Source of the DNA: Fictibacillus macauensis ZFHKF-1
Lineage (GTDB): Bacteria; Bacillota; Bacilli; Bacillales; Fictibacillaceae
Direction: 5' to 3'
Length of the DNA: 64,000 bases
Assembly (NCBI RefSeq): GCF_000269865.1
Contig: NZ_AKKV01000025.1
Span: 124,001 to 188,000 of the forward strand
The notes beneath the pieces are model-generated. The model saw only the letters and a list, made by a program, of their open reading frames with translations. It searched no databases and had not been told where the DNA came from. Below, piece by piece: positions 1 through 6,972 of this stretch. The position numbers and the translations under genes were made by a program. Within the stretch, counting starts at the first letter, position 1; each line of letters opens with the position of its first letter.

Positions 1-404
1 ATACCCTTTCGTTATATCCAAAGGCATTGTCAGGTGGAATGAGGCAACGGGTTGCACTCGTGCGCACACTAGCAACCAATCCGAAATTACTGCTACTAGA
101 TGAACCTTTTTCTGCTTTAGACTATCAAACGAAGTTAAAGCTTGAAGATTTAGTTTCGTCTACCCTTAAGGAACATGGAAAAACAGCGATTCTCGTTACG
201 CATGATATTGGCGAAGCAATCGCTATGAGTGATCGTATTATTTTATTTTCAACGAAACCCGGTCGTTTATTTCGATCGTTTTCCGTCACGGAGACGTTGC
301 GGCGCAGGCTACCTTTTGAAGCACGTCAGCATGAAGATTATAGTATGATGTTTCAAGAAATATGGGAGGAGTTGGAGCAAATTGAACAAAATGACGCCGA
401 CTGA
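1..404 (+). CDS. ytlC: ABC transporter ATP-binding protein, NitT/TauT family (5' end cut off by window)
   Basis: Only the C-terminal part is present; the reading frame is open from base 3 to the stop at 404. The visible part has the ABC signature (LSGGMRQR), a Walker B segment ([12 protein letters not shown]) and the switch histidine (VTHDIGEA), so it is the ATPase of an importer of the nitrate/sulfonate/taurine type. It acts on the inner membrane face with the permease encoded by the next gene, whose start lies inside its end. The symbol rests on gene order: in B. subtilis ytlC-ytlD-ytkD follow each other as here. The substrate is not known from the sequence. Confidence 0.88.
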   Translation, partial: TLSLYPKALSGGMRQRVALVRTLATNPKLLLLDEPFSALDYQTKLKLEDLVSSTLKEHGKTAILVTHDIGEAIAMSDRIILFSTKPGRLFRSFSVTETLRRRLPFEARQHEDYSMMFQEIWEELEQIEQNDAD

Positions 405-1188
405 CCCTCTCGCCTCGTATGTGCAACAACTTCGAAAAAAAACAATTTATGTACGCATAACACAAGTGATTATCTTTCTTCTGTTTTTCGGGTTATGGCA
501 GCTTAGTTCAACTGAACGCTGGATCGATCCGTTGTTATTTAGCTCCCCAGCGAAAATCGTAACGCTTCTCTATGACAAAATGATCGATGGTTCGTTATTT
601 TCCCACATTGGTATGACATTAAGTGAAACAGCCATTGGATTTGTTCTAGGCACCCTATTCGGTACATTGCTAGCCACGCTTATTTGGTGGTTTCCATTTC
701 TCGCACGCGTTCTTGATCCTTATTTAGTCATTCTCAATGCGATGCCAAAAGTAGCGGTAGGACCCATCTTAATTGTCGCACTAGGTCCGAACATTACATC
801 CATTATTGCGATGGGGATTCTAATCTCCATTATCATTACGACACTCGTTATTCACACCGCATTTCAAGGCGTGGATGAAAATTATGTAAAGGTCATTCGT
901 TCGTTTGGTGGTTCAAAGTATCAATGTTTTAAAGAAGTGATTTTACCTGCTTGTTTTCCAGCGATCATTTCATCGCTGAAAGTCAATGTTGGATTATCCT
1001 GGGTCGGGGTCATCGTCGGAGAGTTTCTCGTATCCAAAGAGGGGCTTGGCTATTTAATTATTTATGGCTTTCAAGTATTTAACTTTACTCTCGTTTTAAT
1101 GAGTCTACTCGTCATCGCCATCTTAGCGACGATCATGTATAAGATCGTAGAGGTACTTGAGAAGAAACTCATTCGTCATCACCACTAA
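382..1188 (+). CDS. ytlD: ABC transporter permease, NitT/TauT (SsuC/TauC) family
   Basis: Integral membrane permease of about 268 residues with six or so hydrophobic segments and the BPD_transp_1 loop near residues 165-190 ([20 protein letters not shown], the EAA-type contact with the ATPase). A TTG at 382 follows GGGAGGAG by about ten bases; the ATG at 391 is an alternative start. The start overlaps the upstream ATPase gene by 23 bases, so the two are translationally coupled. With YtlC it should import a small organic anion; the matching binding protein (YtlA in B. subtilis) would lie upstream of the window. Confidence 0.88.
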   Translation: MNKMTPTDPLASYVQQLRKKTIYVRITQVIIFLLFFGLWQLSSTERWIDPLLFSSPAKIVTLLYDKMIDGSLFSHIGMTLSETAIGFVLGTLFGTLLATLIWWFPFLARVLDPYLVILNAMPKVAVGPILIVALGPNITSIIAMGILISIIITTLVIHTAFQGVDENYVKVIRSFGGSKYQCFKEVILPACFPAIISSLKVNVGLSWVGVIVGEFLVSKEGLGYLIIYGFQVFNFTLVLMSLLVIAILATIMYKIVEVLEKKLIRHHH

Positions 1189-1190
1189 CG

Positions 1191-1224
1191 AAAAAAAGGC
1201 AACAGCGCTTCACTGTTGCCTTAC
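1191..1224. terminator. Bidirectional intrinsic terminator
   Basis: GGCAACAG and CTGTTGCC form an 8-bp stem with a short loop, preceded by an A-run that becomes a U-run on the minus strand. It sits between the convergent ytlD and ytkD genes and can serve ytkD strongly. Confidence 0.75.
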
Positions 1225-1230
1225 ATAGAC

Positions 1231-1713
1231 TTACAAAAAGGTAGCTTTTGCTTTTTCTAGGCTTCGAATAAGCACTTGATCTTTCATCATAAAGCTAAAT
1301 TTCTTATCGCGATCAAAATGATCAGGAAACGTTTGAAAAAAAACCGGGCCATTCGTCTCATAGTAGCGTTCTTTAAGAAGAATTCGATCAACAGTAGCAT
1401 AATAAATATTTTTGATGATAAGTCCGCCTTTACCATCTACTTTATACTGCCCGAGATAATGAAGCGTGGCGACATGTCCACCTGTTTCTTCAAATACTTC
1501 ACGAACGGCTGCTTCATCCGCTGTTTCTCCGGGTTCTACCTTGCCACCAGGAAATTCAATACCTCGGCGAGGATGATCGGTAAGTAACCACTGATCTCGA
1601 AACCGACATAACACCCAGACATGCTTCGGCTCGTGTGAAAAAGGATGGTCCGTAAATGACAGATTGACTGTGTTATCATAATAATCTTTAAAAGTTATCA
1701 TATCCATATTCAT
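1231..1713 (-). CDS. ytkD: Nudix hydrolase YtkD (nucleoside triphosphate sanitizing)
   Basis: A 160-residue Nudix protein. The Nudix box GX5EX7REUXEEXGU is complete ([20 protein letters not shown] then TGG) around residues 57-79. In B. subtilis YtkD hydrolyses 8-oxo-dGTP and other (d)NTPs and contributes to oxidative-damage protection and RNA 5'-end turnover; that role is inferred here from family and from the conserved ytlCD neighbourhood. GGAG lies only two bases before the first ATG, so the ATG six bases downstream could be the true start. It converges with ytlD across a shared terminator. Confidence 0.9.
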   Translation of the reverse strand: MNMDMITFKDYYDNTVNLSFTDHPFSHEPKHVWVLCRFRDQWLLTDHPRRGIEFPGGKVEPGETADEAAVREVFEETGGHVATLHYLGQYKVDGKGGLIIKNIYYATVDRILLKERYYETNGPVFFQTFPDHFDRDKKFSFMMKDQVLIRSLEKAKATFL

Positions 1714-1889
1714 AGCTCCAAATCGCTCTAGTTACGTCTATTGTAAAGAAGGTAACATGCTTTTGTCCAATTCCTTAAAAGCCTTTCCGAATATCGCTAA
1801 AAAATACCTAAAAAAATCGAACGAGATGACAACGTGTGAACAATCCCGTTGTACTCGTCCGATTAAGAGCGAAAATCAAGCCTTCTGAA

Positions 1890-2402
1890 TTAGGAAACGT
1901 GAACAGAAGTAATGACCCAATGACTATTCACTTTTGCAAAAGAAAGCGTTATACTATATTTTCCATATAATTCATTTTTGTTATGTTGTATCACTTTATA
2001 CCGCTGTTTAGAGGCTTTCTCTACAGAATAATGATGTCCTTTTTGAAACCACGGTGGAAGATCTTGTGGAACCACATACAACTTCCCATGCTTTTCTGTA
2101 AACAATGCATTCACATAACGTGACGCTACGCTCTTCGTAGCCACTCGGTTCATATGATGAACGACGGCTCGCTTCGTCGTATAATGCAACACCTTGTTAT
2201 GAGAATCACTTTTCGGCTGTAAGTCTTTTAAAAAAGTCGCAGCAAGCTTTTCGACATTCGGAGACTTACTTTCCACTCGTTTCTGCGTTTTATGTGAAGG
2301 TTGCGCAGCTTTCTCAGTTGAAGCATTTGCGATCCCTCCACTCATTGAAACCATTCCAACGGTAACTAGGGCTACTAGACATCTGTTCACTACATTCTTC
2401 AC
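1890..2402 (-). CDS. Secreted hypothetical protein
   Basis: Unrecognised 170-residue protein. I place the start at a GTG because AGGTGGTG precedes it by seven bases; an upstream ATG would add 14 residues with no ribosome site. Residues 1-28 form a signal peptide (short basic start, hydrophobic core, then an Ala-Ser-type cleavage region around IANAS). The mature part is basic and His/Lys-rich with a C-terminal half of alternating strands (GKYSITLSF, SHWVITSVHV), which looks like a small NTF2- or Ig-like fold, but this is a guess. Likely exported to the cell surface. Confidence 0.7.
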   Translation of the reverse strand: MKNVVNRCLVALVTVGMVSMSGGIANASTEKAAQPSHKTQKRVESKSPNVEKLAATFLKDLQPKSDSHNKVLHYTTKRAVVHHMNRVATKSVASRYVNALFTEKHGKLYVVPQDLPPWFQKGHHYSVEKASKQRYKVIQHNKNELYGKYSITLSFAKVNSHWVITSVHVS

Positions 2403-2476
2403 GGTAAAACACCACCTATAGTTTGATTGTCTTAGTAGTAGCATTCCTGTTAATCACCGCTGGAAAACCTCTTTTT

Positions 2477-2770
2477 TTATTTTTCGACAGAAGCTTTCTC
2501 TTTACTTGTCCTCGCCGCCTTATTTGTAAAGCTATGTTTTCCAGCCTCATATAGACCTGTAGCCGCAAGCCCCGCAAGGCCGCCTGACCATATTCGAACC
2601 GTTAGCTCTAATTCTGTTAAAGGAAAAGACAACACACCAATAAGAATTCCTACGAAAAAACTAAAAAGAGGAATGAATTTTTTACGAAACGGGAATGTAC
2701 GTTTAATAAGTTGTACGAACCCCGTTACAATTGGCGCTAATACTGACGCAAACGCTAGCATTTGTTCCAT
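2477..2770 (-). CDS. Holin-like small membrane protein (A118-type holin family)
   Basis: A 97-residue protein with three hydrophobic segments (about residues 4-22, 34-51 and 61-78) and a Lys-rich cytoplasmic tail, the pattern of A118-like phage holins (Phage_holin_5 type). The start is the ATG seven bases after GAGGAGGG. No endolysin, phage structural or integrase gene is near, so this is a stand-alone chromosomal holin-like gene, perhaps helping release of wall enzymes or being a domesticated remnant. The upstream neighbour on the same strand encodes a secreted protein 75 bases downstream of its stop. Confidence 0.7.
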   Translation of the reverse strand: MEQMLAFASVLAPIVTGFVQLIKRTFPFRKKFIPLFSFFVGILIGVLSFPLTELELTVRIWSGGLAGLAATGLYEAGKHSFTNKAARTSKEKASVEK

Positions 2771-2946
2771 GCTTTTCCCTCCTCGCATTCATAGTTATTG
2801 TTCATCCTATGGACCATTTAAAAAAGAGACAGCCCGTACCCTTTTATAACTTCCACATATATTAAATTCGTTAGTATGAAATATTTTCATATTAATGGTG
2901 CATACTAGAAGAAAATAACTCACATGTTCAACAGGAGTGACGTTTG

Positions 2947-3159
2947 ATGAAAAGAGAAGATGACCTATATTTGATCATGCTCGAGTCGAATGACCTTACT
3001 TGGTGGGAATATGCCAGAAAAGTCTCCCCTAGCATGCGGCCGAAACAATATAAAACATACTGGTCTTTTTTAAGAAATAAAGGCAAGCTACCAAAGCGCA
3101 TCGTAAAAGAAGCAGAATGGCGCATGGAAGCAAGACGTAAAGGTTTGCTTGATACGTAA
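2947..3159 (+). CDS. Small basic hypothetical protein
   Basis: A 70-residue, Lys/Arg-rich protein starting at the ATG nine bases after ACAGGAG. It has no membrane segment or export signal and is rich in aromatic residues in the middle (LTWWEYARKVSP, YKTYWSFLR), suggesting a small helical, possibly nucleic-acid-binding protein. I do not recognise the family. It is followed by an inverted repeat that can act as terminator. Confidence 0.65.
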   Translation: MKREDDLYLIMLESNDLTWWEYARKVSPSMRPKQYKTYWSFLRNKGKLPKRIVKEAEWRMEARRKGLLDT

Positions 3160-3182
3160 ACAACGATTTCGTTTGGAATGTG

Positions 3183-3230
3183 ACAAGCTGTCTCTTCTTT
3201 ATATAAGGAGAGACAGCTTGTTGTTTGCTT
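3183..3230 (+). terminator. Probable intrinsic terminator
   Basis: ACAAGCTGTCTCT and AGAGACAGCTTGT form a 13-bp perfect stem with a 13-base loop just after the 70-residue gene. The following U-tract is short (TGTTTGCTTTC), so efficiency is uncertain. Confidence 0.6.
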
Positions 3231-3268
3231 TCATCATAAAGCTACGTTATATTGTTAAACAACTTCAA

Positions 3269-3433
3269 TTATTGACTAACCGAATTGCTCCATTCCTCCA
3301 TCACTGCTTGAGGTGCATTCCAACAAAGCCAGGATACCATAAGCTTCATACCAGTATTGCTCACATACCAATATTCATAGCGTCGTTTTGAGAGATTTTC
3401 ATAGATGCCTGTTTTTTTCACTTTATCATCCAC
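3269..3433 (-). CDS. Small hypothetical protein, 54 residues
   Basis: An open frame of 54 codons starting at GTG, with GGGGG about nine bases upstream. The predicted product is aromatic-rich (RRYEYWYVSNTGMKLMVSW, then LCWNAPQAVMEEW) and has a balanced composition unlike random AT-rich sequence, which argues for a real gene. It resembles small Bacillus proteins in which a short strand pair is followed by a helix, but I cannot name the family. It lies divergent from aag, about 106 bases apart. Confidence 0.55.
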   Translation of the reverse strand: MDDKVKKTGIYENLSKRRYEYWYVSNTGMKLMVSWLCWNAPQAVMEEWSNSVSQ

Positions 3434-3539
3434 CTGAATCGCCCCCTGTCTTTACATACTAGTATTCTGTTAAATACTTCAATTTCCTTCTGTTATCATA
3501 CTAAAAATTCTGACAATTATCGCAAGAAAGGAGTTATCC

Positions 3540-4139
3540 ATGAAATCATCTTTGTTTGGTTTACCTACCCTCACCTTAGCGCAACAGCTTCTTGGCAAAG
3601 AGCTTATTCACGAAACAAAGGAAGGAACGACGTCCGGATATATTGTTGAAACAGAAGCTTACATCGGACCTGGAGACCGCGCTGCTCACTCTTTCGCAGG
3701 ACGGCGAACACCGCGAACAGAAGTGATGTTCGGACCCCCTGGCTACGTCTATGTATACTTTATTTATGGCATGCATACATGCTTTAATATCGTCTCTGGA
3801 GACGAGGGAAAGCCGGAAGCAATCTTAATTCGCGCGCTTCAGCCGAACAAAGGTCTTCATCTCATGTGTCAGCGTCGGAACATCGTTCATCCTCCTCCAA
3901 CAACGACTCTCAAGAAAAAACTGACAAACGGCCCCGGCAAGCTTTGTCAGGCACTTGGCATTACAATGAATGACTATGGTGCCAAAATGAACGATTCAGC
4001 GTTTCACCTTGAAGAAGGCCTTTCCATTTGTAACAACAACATTGCCACTGGCAAACGAATTAATATTTCTTATGCACAAGAAGCCATTCACTATCCGTAT
4101 CGCTTTTGGCTTAAAAATAATCCATTTGTATCTAAATAA
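3540..4139 (+). CDS. aag: DNA-3-methyladenine glycosylase (AAG/MPG family)
   Basis: A 199-residue glycosylase that removes alkylated purines and hypoxanthine in base excision repair. Family marks are visible: the N-terminal LAQQLLGKEL, the catalytic-region EAYIGPGDRAAHSF near residues 38-52, the DNA-intercalation segment VYFIYGMHTCFNIV near 72-85, and NGPGKLCQALGI near 130. AAGGAG precedes the ATG by seven bases. The length matches the bacterial family (about 195-205). It is a single-gene unit ending in a terminator. Confidence 0.93.
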   Translation: MKSSLFGLPTLTLAQQLLGKELIHETKEGTTSGYIVETEAYIGPGDRAAHSFAGRRTPRTEVMFGPPGYVYVYFIYGMHTCFNIVSGDEGKPEAILIRALQPNKGLHLMCQRRNIVHPPPTTTLKKKLTNGPGKLCQALGITMNDYGAKMNDSAFHLEEGLSICNNNIATGKRINISYAQEAIHYPYRFWLKNNPFVSK

Positions 4140-4172
4140 AAAAAGCGCCTTATTGAAGGAGCTTTTTTTATA
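4139..4172 (+). terminator. Intrinsic terminator of aag
   Basis: AAAAGCGCCTT and AAGGAGCTTTT pair with one mismatch around a four-base loop and run into seven Ts. The A-run on the left makes it usable by the convergent gene also. Confidence 0.7.
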
Positions 4173-4178
4173 CGATGC

Positions 4179-4865
4179 TTACGTACTTGTTTCGTAAACA
4201 ATTTCTTGTAACGGTTTTTGATTAGGTTCAAAAGGATCGTCCTTTTTTTCTTGTAAGCAAGTTTCCACCATTCCATGCAGTTGAATGAGTTGACTTAGCT
4301 TCTTTTGCATCGTTATCGAGACGAGCATAAGCCAGATTAAGATCAGAACAACTGTTTTGATAGCGCTCGTTTGCGTAAAGGTTATATTTTGTACCGAGAC
4401 GATGCCAAGTGCCATACTCGTTAGTAAACCAAGAAGTACAGCACCTGCATAGACTAGGAGCTTGCGATATTTAACAGCAGCAATACTTCCTTTAAAGTAC
4501 GTTCCGAGGAGCTGAAGTTCAGCTGGACGTAAATGCATCAAGTATTTGCGAACTTCTAATAAATTGTTCATTAAGCCACCCGAACGTTGTTTACGAAGAA
4601 GCGGCTGTAAAAAGACGGCAAGATCACGCTGACTGCCAATACTGCTTTTTAACGAACGATGAATGTAATTATAATCATAATAATAGCTTGTAACTTTATG
4701 AATGAGCTTTAACACCACTAGCCCCACTACAATGGCATACAGAGCTTGCACGAAAAAATATGCAGAAATAGATGTAAAAAACGCATCAATAGCAAAGAAA
4801 CTAGCACTTGTCTTACTCCATATAATTTTACCGATTAGTACAAACAGCTCCCATAGTTGCGACAC
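4179..4865 (-). CDS. Multi-spanning membrane protein of unknown function
   Basis: A 228-residue protein. The start is the GTG seven bases after AGGAGG; upstream in-frame codons lack a ribosome site. Hydrophobic segments lie at roughly residues 25-55, 130-150 and 160-180, with a long basic cytosolic loop between (around residues 60-125, containing SLKSSIGSQRDLAVFLQPLL). The C-terminus is acidic and soluble. No catalytic motif is visible and I do not recognise the family. It stands alone, converging on aag. Confidence 0.65.
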   Translation of the reverse strand: MSQLWELFVLIGKIIWSKTSASFFAIDAFFTSISAYFFVQALYAIVVGLVVLKLIHKVTSYYYDYNYIHRSLKSSIGSQRDLAVFLQPLLRKQRSGGLMNNLLEVRKYLMHLRPAELQLLGTYFKGSIAAVKYRKLLVYAGAVLLGLLTSMALGIVSVQNITFTQTSAIKTVVLILIWLMLVSITMQKKLSQLIQLHGMVETCLQEKKDDPFEPNQKPLQEIVYETST

Positions 4866-5055
4866 ATGATTTCCTCCTGTACAAAGAATTCCCAACATTA
4901 CTATACCACTTTTTGGACAAAGAAAGCATGATTTATTGGAAAACAAACCGTAGAAAACCATTCGCTCATGGAGTAATATCTTCCATTCCCCCAAAGACAT
5001 TTACCATGAACCGAAAAATATAAAGAACGCTGAACGACAACTAGGAGGAGACAGT

Positions 5056-5250
5056 ATGAGAATTGTATTTTTTGAAAAAGGTGAGCTCAGTATCATCGTG
5101 GGTGCTTCTCGTTTAAAGGGAGATTTAACGATCGAGCAAATTAAAAATGAAAGCGACAAAAAAGCAAAAGAGCTTAGCGGATTACTTGGCCGTGAAATTG
5201 GCTTTATGATAGATATGAATGGTCAGCTTGAGCATGAAATTAAACGCTAA
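5056..5250 (+). CDS. Small hypothetical protein, 64 residues
   Basis: A small soluble protein with a strong site (AGGAGGAG six to seven bases before ATG). The N-terminus is hydrophobic with strand character (MRIVFFEKGELSIIVGASR), followed by an amphipathic Lys/Glu-rich helix and a short C-terminal strand. Function unknown. The repeat element begins 13 bases after its stop codon and supplies the only hairpin that could end its transcript. Confidence 0.6.
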   Translation: MRIVFFEKGELSIIVGASRLKGDLTIEQIKNESDKKAKELSGLLGREIGFMIDMNGQLEHEIKR

Positions 5251-5290
5251 AAAACTACTAAAAGGCTGGGACATAAATAGCCCTATCTTT

Positions 5291-5339
5291 CATAAAAATG
5301 GCTTCAGCATCGGTTTTCGATGCTGAAGCCATTTTTATG
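5291..5339. repeat. Perfect 22-bp inverted repeat (hairpin) inside copy A
   Basis: Two 22-base arms starting CATAAAAATGGCTTC and ending GAAGCCATTTTTATG pair perfectly around a five-base loop. It can act as a terminator in either direction. The copy near 30.2 kb keeps the stem while changing inner bases on both arms. Confidence 0.85.
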
Positions 5340-5381
5340 ATGTCGCTTGTTATTTTATTTTAGATTGTCTTGCGTTCAAGT

Positions 5382-5664
5382 TTCGCGCGCAGGACCATCC
5401 GGTTCGCGCGCAGGACCACTCGATTCGCGCGCAGGACCACTCGGTTCGCGCGCAAGACCACTCGATTCGCGCGCAGGACCACTCGATTCGCGCGCAGGAC
5501 CACTCGATTCGCGCGCAGGACCACTCGATTCGCGCGCAAGACCACTCGATTCGCGCGCAAGACCACCTGATTCGCGCGCAGGACCACCTGATTCGCGCGC
5601 AGGACCATCCGGTTCGCGCGCAGGACCACTCGATTCGCGCGCAGGACCACTCGATTCGCGCGCA
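5382..5664 (+). repeat. Tandem array of a 21-bp repeat (13 full units plus a partial)
   Basis: The unit TTCGCGCGCAGGACCACTCGA recurs with an exact 21-base period thirteen times, then a partial unit. Variation is confined to a few positions (AGG/AAG; ACTCGA, ACTCGG, ACCTGA, ATCCGG). Each unit carries GCGCGC, a strong GC contrast with the AT-rich surroundings. Because 21 is a multiple of three, several frames stay open and give Arg/Ala/Pro-rich shadow frames on both strands; none has a ribosome site. Direct contiguous repeats without spacers rule out CRISPR. Confidence 0.95.
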
Positions 5665-5798
5665 AACAAGCGGAATCCACCTCAGAGCACGAGCAGGAGA
5701 TCAAAAAGAGAGCAAATTAAGCGCAAAGCTCGGCAAATGTGCTACAAAATAGAGGAAATATTGTGTCCAAAGTTCTAATATCTATTTGTATTGCTTGA

Positions 5799-6551
5799 TT
5801 ATGATTGTTTCATATCTAACTGCGACATGACGCGCTTAGCAATCAGACGATAGCCTTTTGGATTCGGATGAATTGCATCAAAGAAATACTCCTTTTTTGA
5901 AACATTAACAAACAAATCATACGTTGGAATGTACGAAGCATTCGGTGTTGCATCCGCAATGCTTTTAATCGATACGTTCCATTGTTTAATAATATCAGCA
6001 GAAAGCACATCATCCACACTCGTCGTGTACGGGTTATACAATCCGAGCACATAAATGTGTGCTTTTTTATTGTGCTGTCGCAGCGTTTCCATAATTTTCG
6101 TAACGTTACGAGCCATTGTTTTTTGCCCTTCTTGCATCGTCTCTGGCTGAAGTTGTTTAAAATTCCATTGCGCCGTTTTTCTAAAGTCATTCGTTCCAAT
6201 GAACAAAAAGATAGAATGTGAGCGGCTAATGGCCTTCGCAATCGATGGCTTCGACAACGCTGCTAACGTTTGATCGGATCGTTGCTTTGGCACGCCAAAA
6301 TTATGAAGTGTTATGGGCTTATGCATTTCTTTTTCCAGCCCATCTTTGACGCGTCCAATGTAGCCTTTGCGCGTTGGATCGCCTCTTCCATACGTTAACG
6401 AATCACCCAATGAAACGATTTGTAGTTGATGAATAGGCTGATGCTCCGGTAGTGGCGTATCGATTTTCTCCTCTTCATTACTGCTGCATCCTCCGATAAC
6501 GAGAGACATTACGCCTACTACACACCATGCCATCATTTTTTTTCTTAACAA
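5799..6551 (-). CDS. SGNH/GDSL-family hydrolase, lipoprotein
   Basis: A 250-residue exported hydrolase. The start is a TTG seven bases after AAGGAGG. Residues 1-22 are a lipoprotein signal with lipobox VIGGC, so it should be anchored to the outer membrane face. SGNH blocks are present: GDSLTYG (nucleophile Ser, near residue 51), the Gly-containing block LHNFGVPKQRS, GTNDF near 119, and DAIHPNPKGY near 225 with the catalytic Asp and His. Family members are esterases or lipases; B. subtilis YpmR is a comparable protein. The natural substrate is unknown. Confidence 0.88.
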   Translation of the reverse strand: MLRKKMMAWCVVGVMSLVIGGCSSNEEEKIDTPLPEHQPIHQLQIVSLGDSLTYGRGDPTRKGYIGRVKDGLEKEMHKPITLHNFGVPKQRSDQTLAALSKPSIAKAISRSHSIFLFIGTNDFRKTAQWNFKQLQPETMQEGQKTMARNVTKIMETLRQHNKKAHIYVLGLYNPYTTSVDDVLSADIIKQWNVSIKSIADATPNASYIPTYDLFVNVSKKEYFFDAIHPNPKGYRLIAKRVMSQLDMKQS

Positions 6552-6621
6552 AAAGAAACCTCCTTACGCCATTCTTGCCGAAATCATCCAATTACTGCTT
6601 AAAATGAAAAGAGAGAGGGCA

Positions 6622-6972
6622 TTAGCCCTCTTCTTTAAACGTAATCCAATCATTCACTTCAAGAATTTCAATAAATTTGGCTAAACGCGGTAATGTTGGC
6701 TTAGCAGCTTCATGAAACTCATTTTCGATGTGTGTAGCAATCTCCGCTACTGTCTCGTTGCCTGTTAAATGATCCACAACAAAACCGCCAAGGTCATCTA
6801 ATTTTACGGGATAATAACGAGGTTGCTTCAAAAGTCTAATAGAAAGTTTCTCTAACCAATTGTTTCGTGGCACCATTAAATAGGGAGCACCATCCTGTCT
6901 TACTTCTTTGTAGTACCCCTTTTTTAACGTTGGTTTTAACGTAAGCAAGTTTTTCTTTTGCCGCTTACTCAT
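6622..6972 (-). CDS. PqqD-like protein coupled to an OPT transporter
   Basis: A 116-residue protein whose central part (about residues 45-112: VPRNNWLEKLSIRLLKQP, DDLGGFVVDHLTGNETVAEI, LEVNDWITF) matches the PqqD/RiPP-recognition winged-helix fold, which in other systems binds the leader of a peptide and presents it to a modifying enzyme. Its ATG overlaps the stop of the OPT transporter gene by four bases, so they are translationally coupled. No radical SAM enzyme or precursor peptide is visible nearby. A role in binding a peptide handled by the transporter is inference only. Confidence 0.72.
   Translation of the reverse strand: MSKRQKKNLLTLKPTLKKGYYKEVRQDGAPYLMVPRNNWLEKLSIRLLKQPRYYPVKLDDLGGFVVDHLTGNETVAEIATHIENEFHEAAKPTLPRLAKFIEILEVNDWITFKEEG

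Larger units (their letters stand above)
5264..5768 (+). repeat. Dispersed repeat element, copy A (about 505 bp)
   Basis: The left end (GGCTGGGACATAAA), a hairpin flanked by ATGTCGCT, the tract TTTTAGATTGTCTTGCGT, and the right end (TATTGTGTCCAA) all recur in the same order in a second copy near 30.2-30.5 kb. GGACATAA at the left and TTGTGTCC at the right are inverted copies with one G-T pair, as in small non-autonomous elements. The interior differs between copies; here it holds a 21-bp tandem array. It encodes no credible protein. Confidence 0.75.

Noticed and set aside
2477-3160. Prophage remnant around the holin-like gene
   Set aside because: No other phage-type gene, attachment repeat or composition change is visible nearby.
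3149-3391. 80-codon plus-strand frame after the 70-residue gene
   Set aside because: It runs through a terminator hairpin and opposite the better-supported 54-residue minus-strand frame.
5382-5664. Possible CRISPR array
   Set aside because: The repeats are contiguous with no unique spacers, and no cas genes are present.
5347-5778. Long open frames on both strands encoding Arg/Ala/Pro/Ser repeat proteins
   Set aside because: They exist only because the 21-bp repeat is a multiple of three and has no stops. None has a ribosome site, and several frames are open at once.
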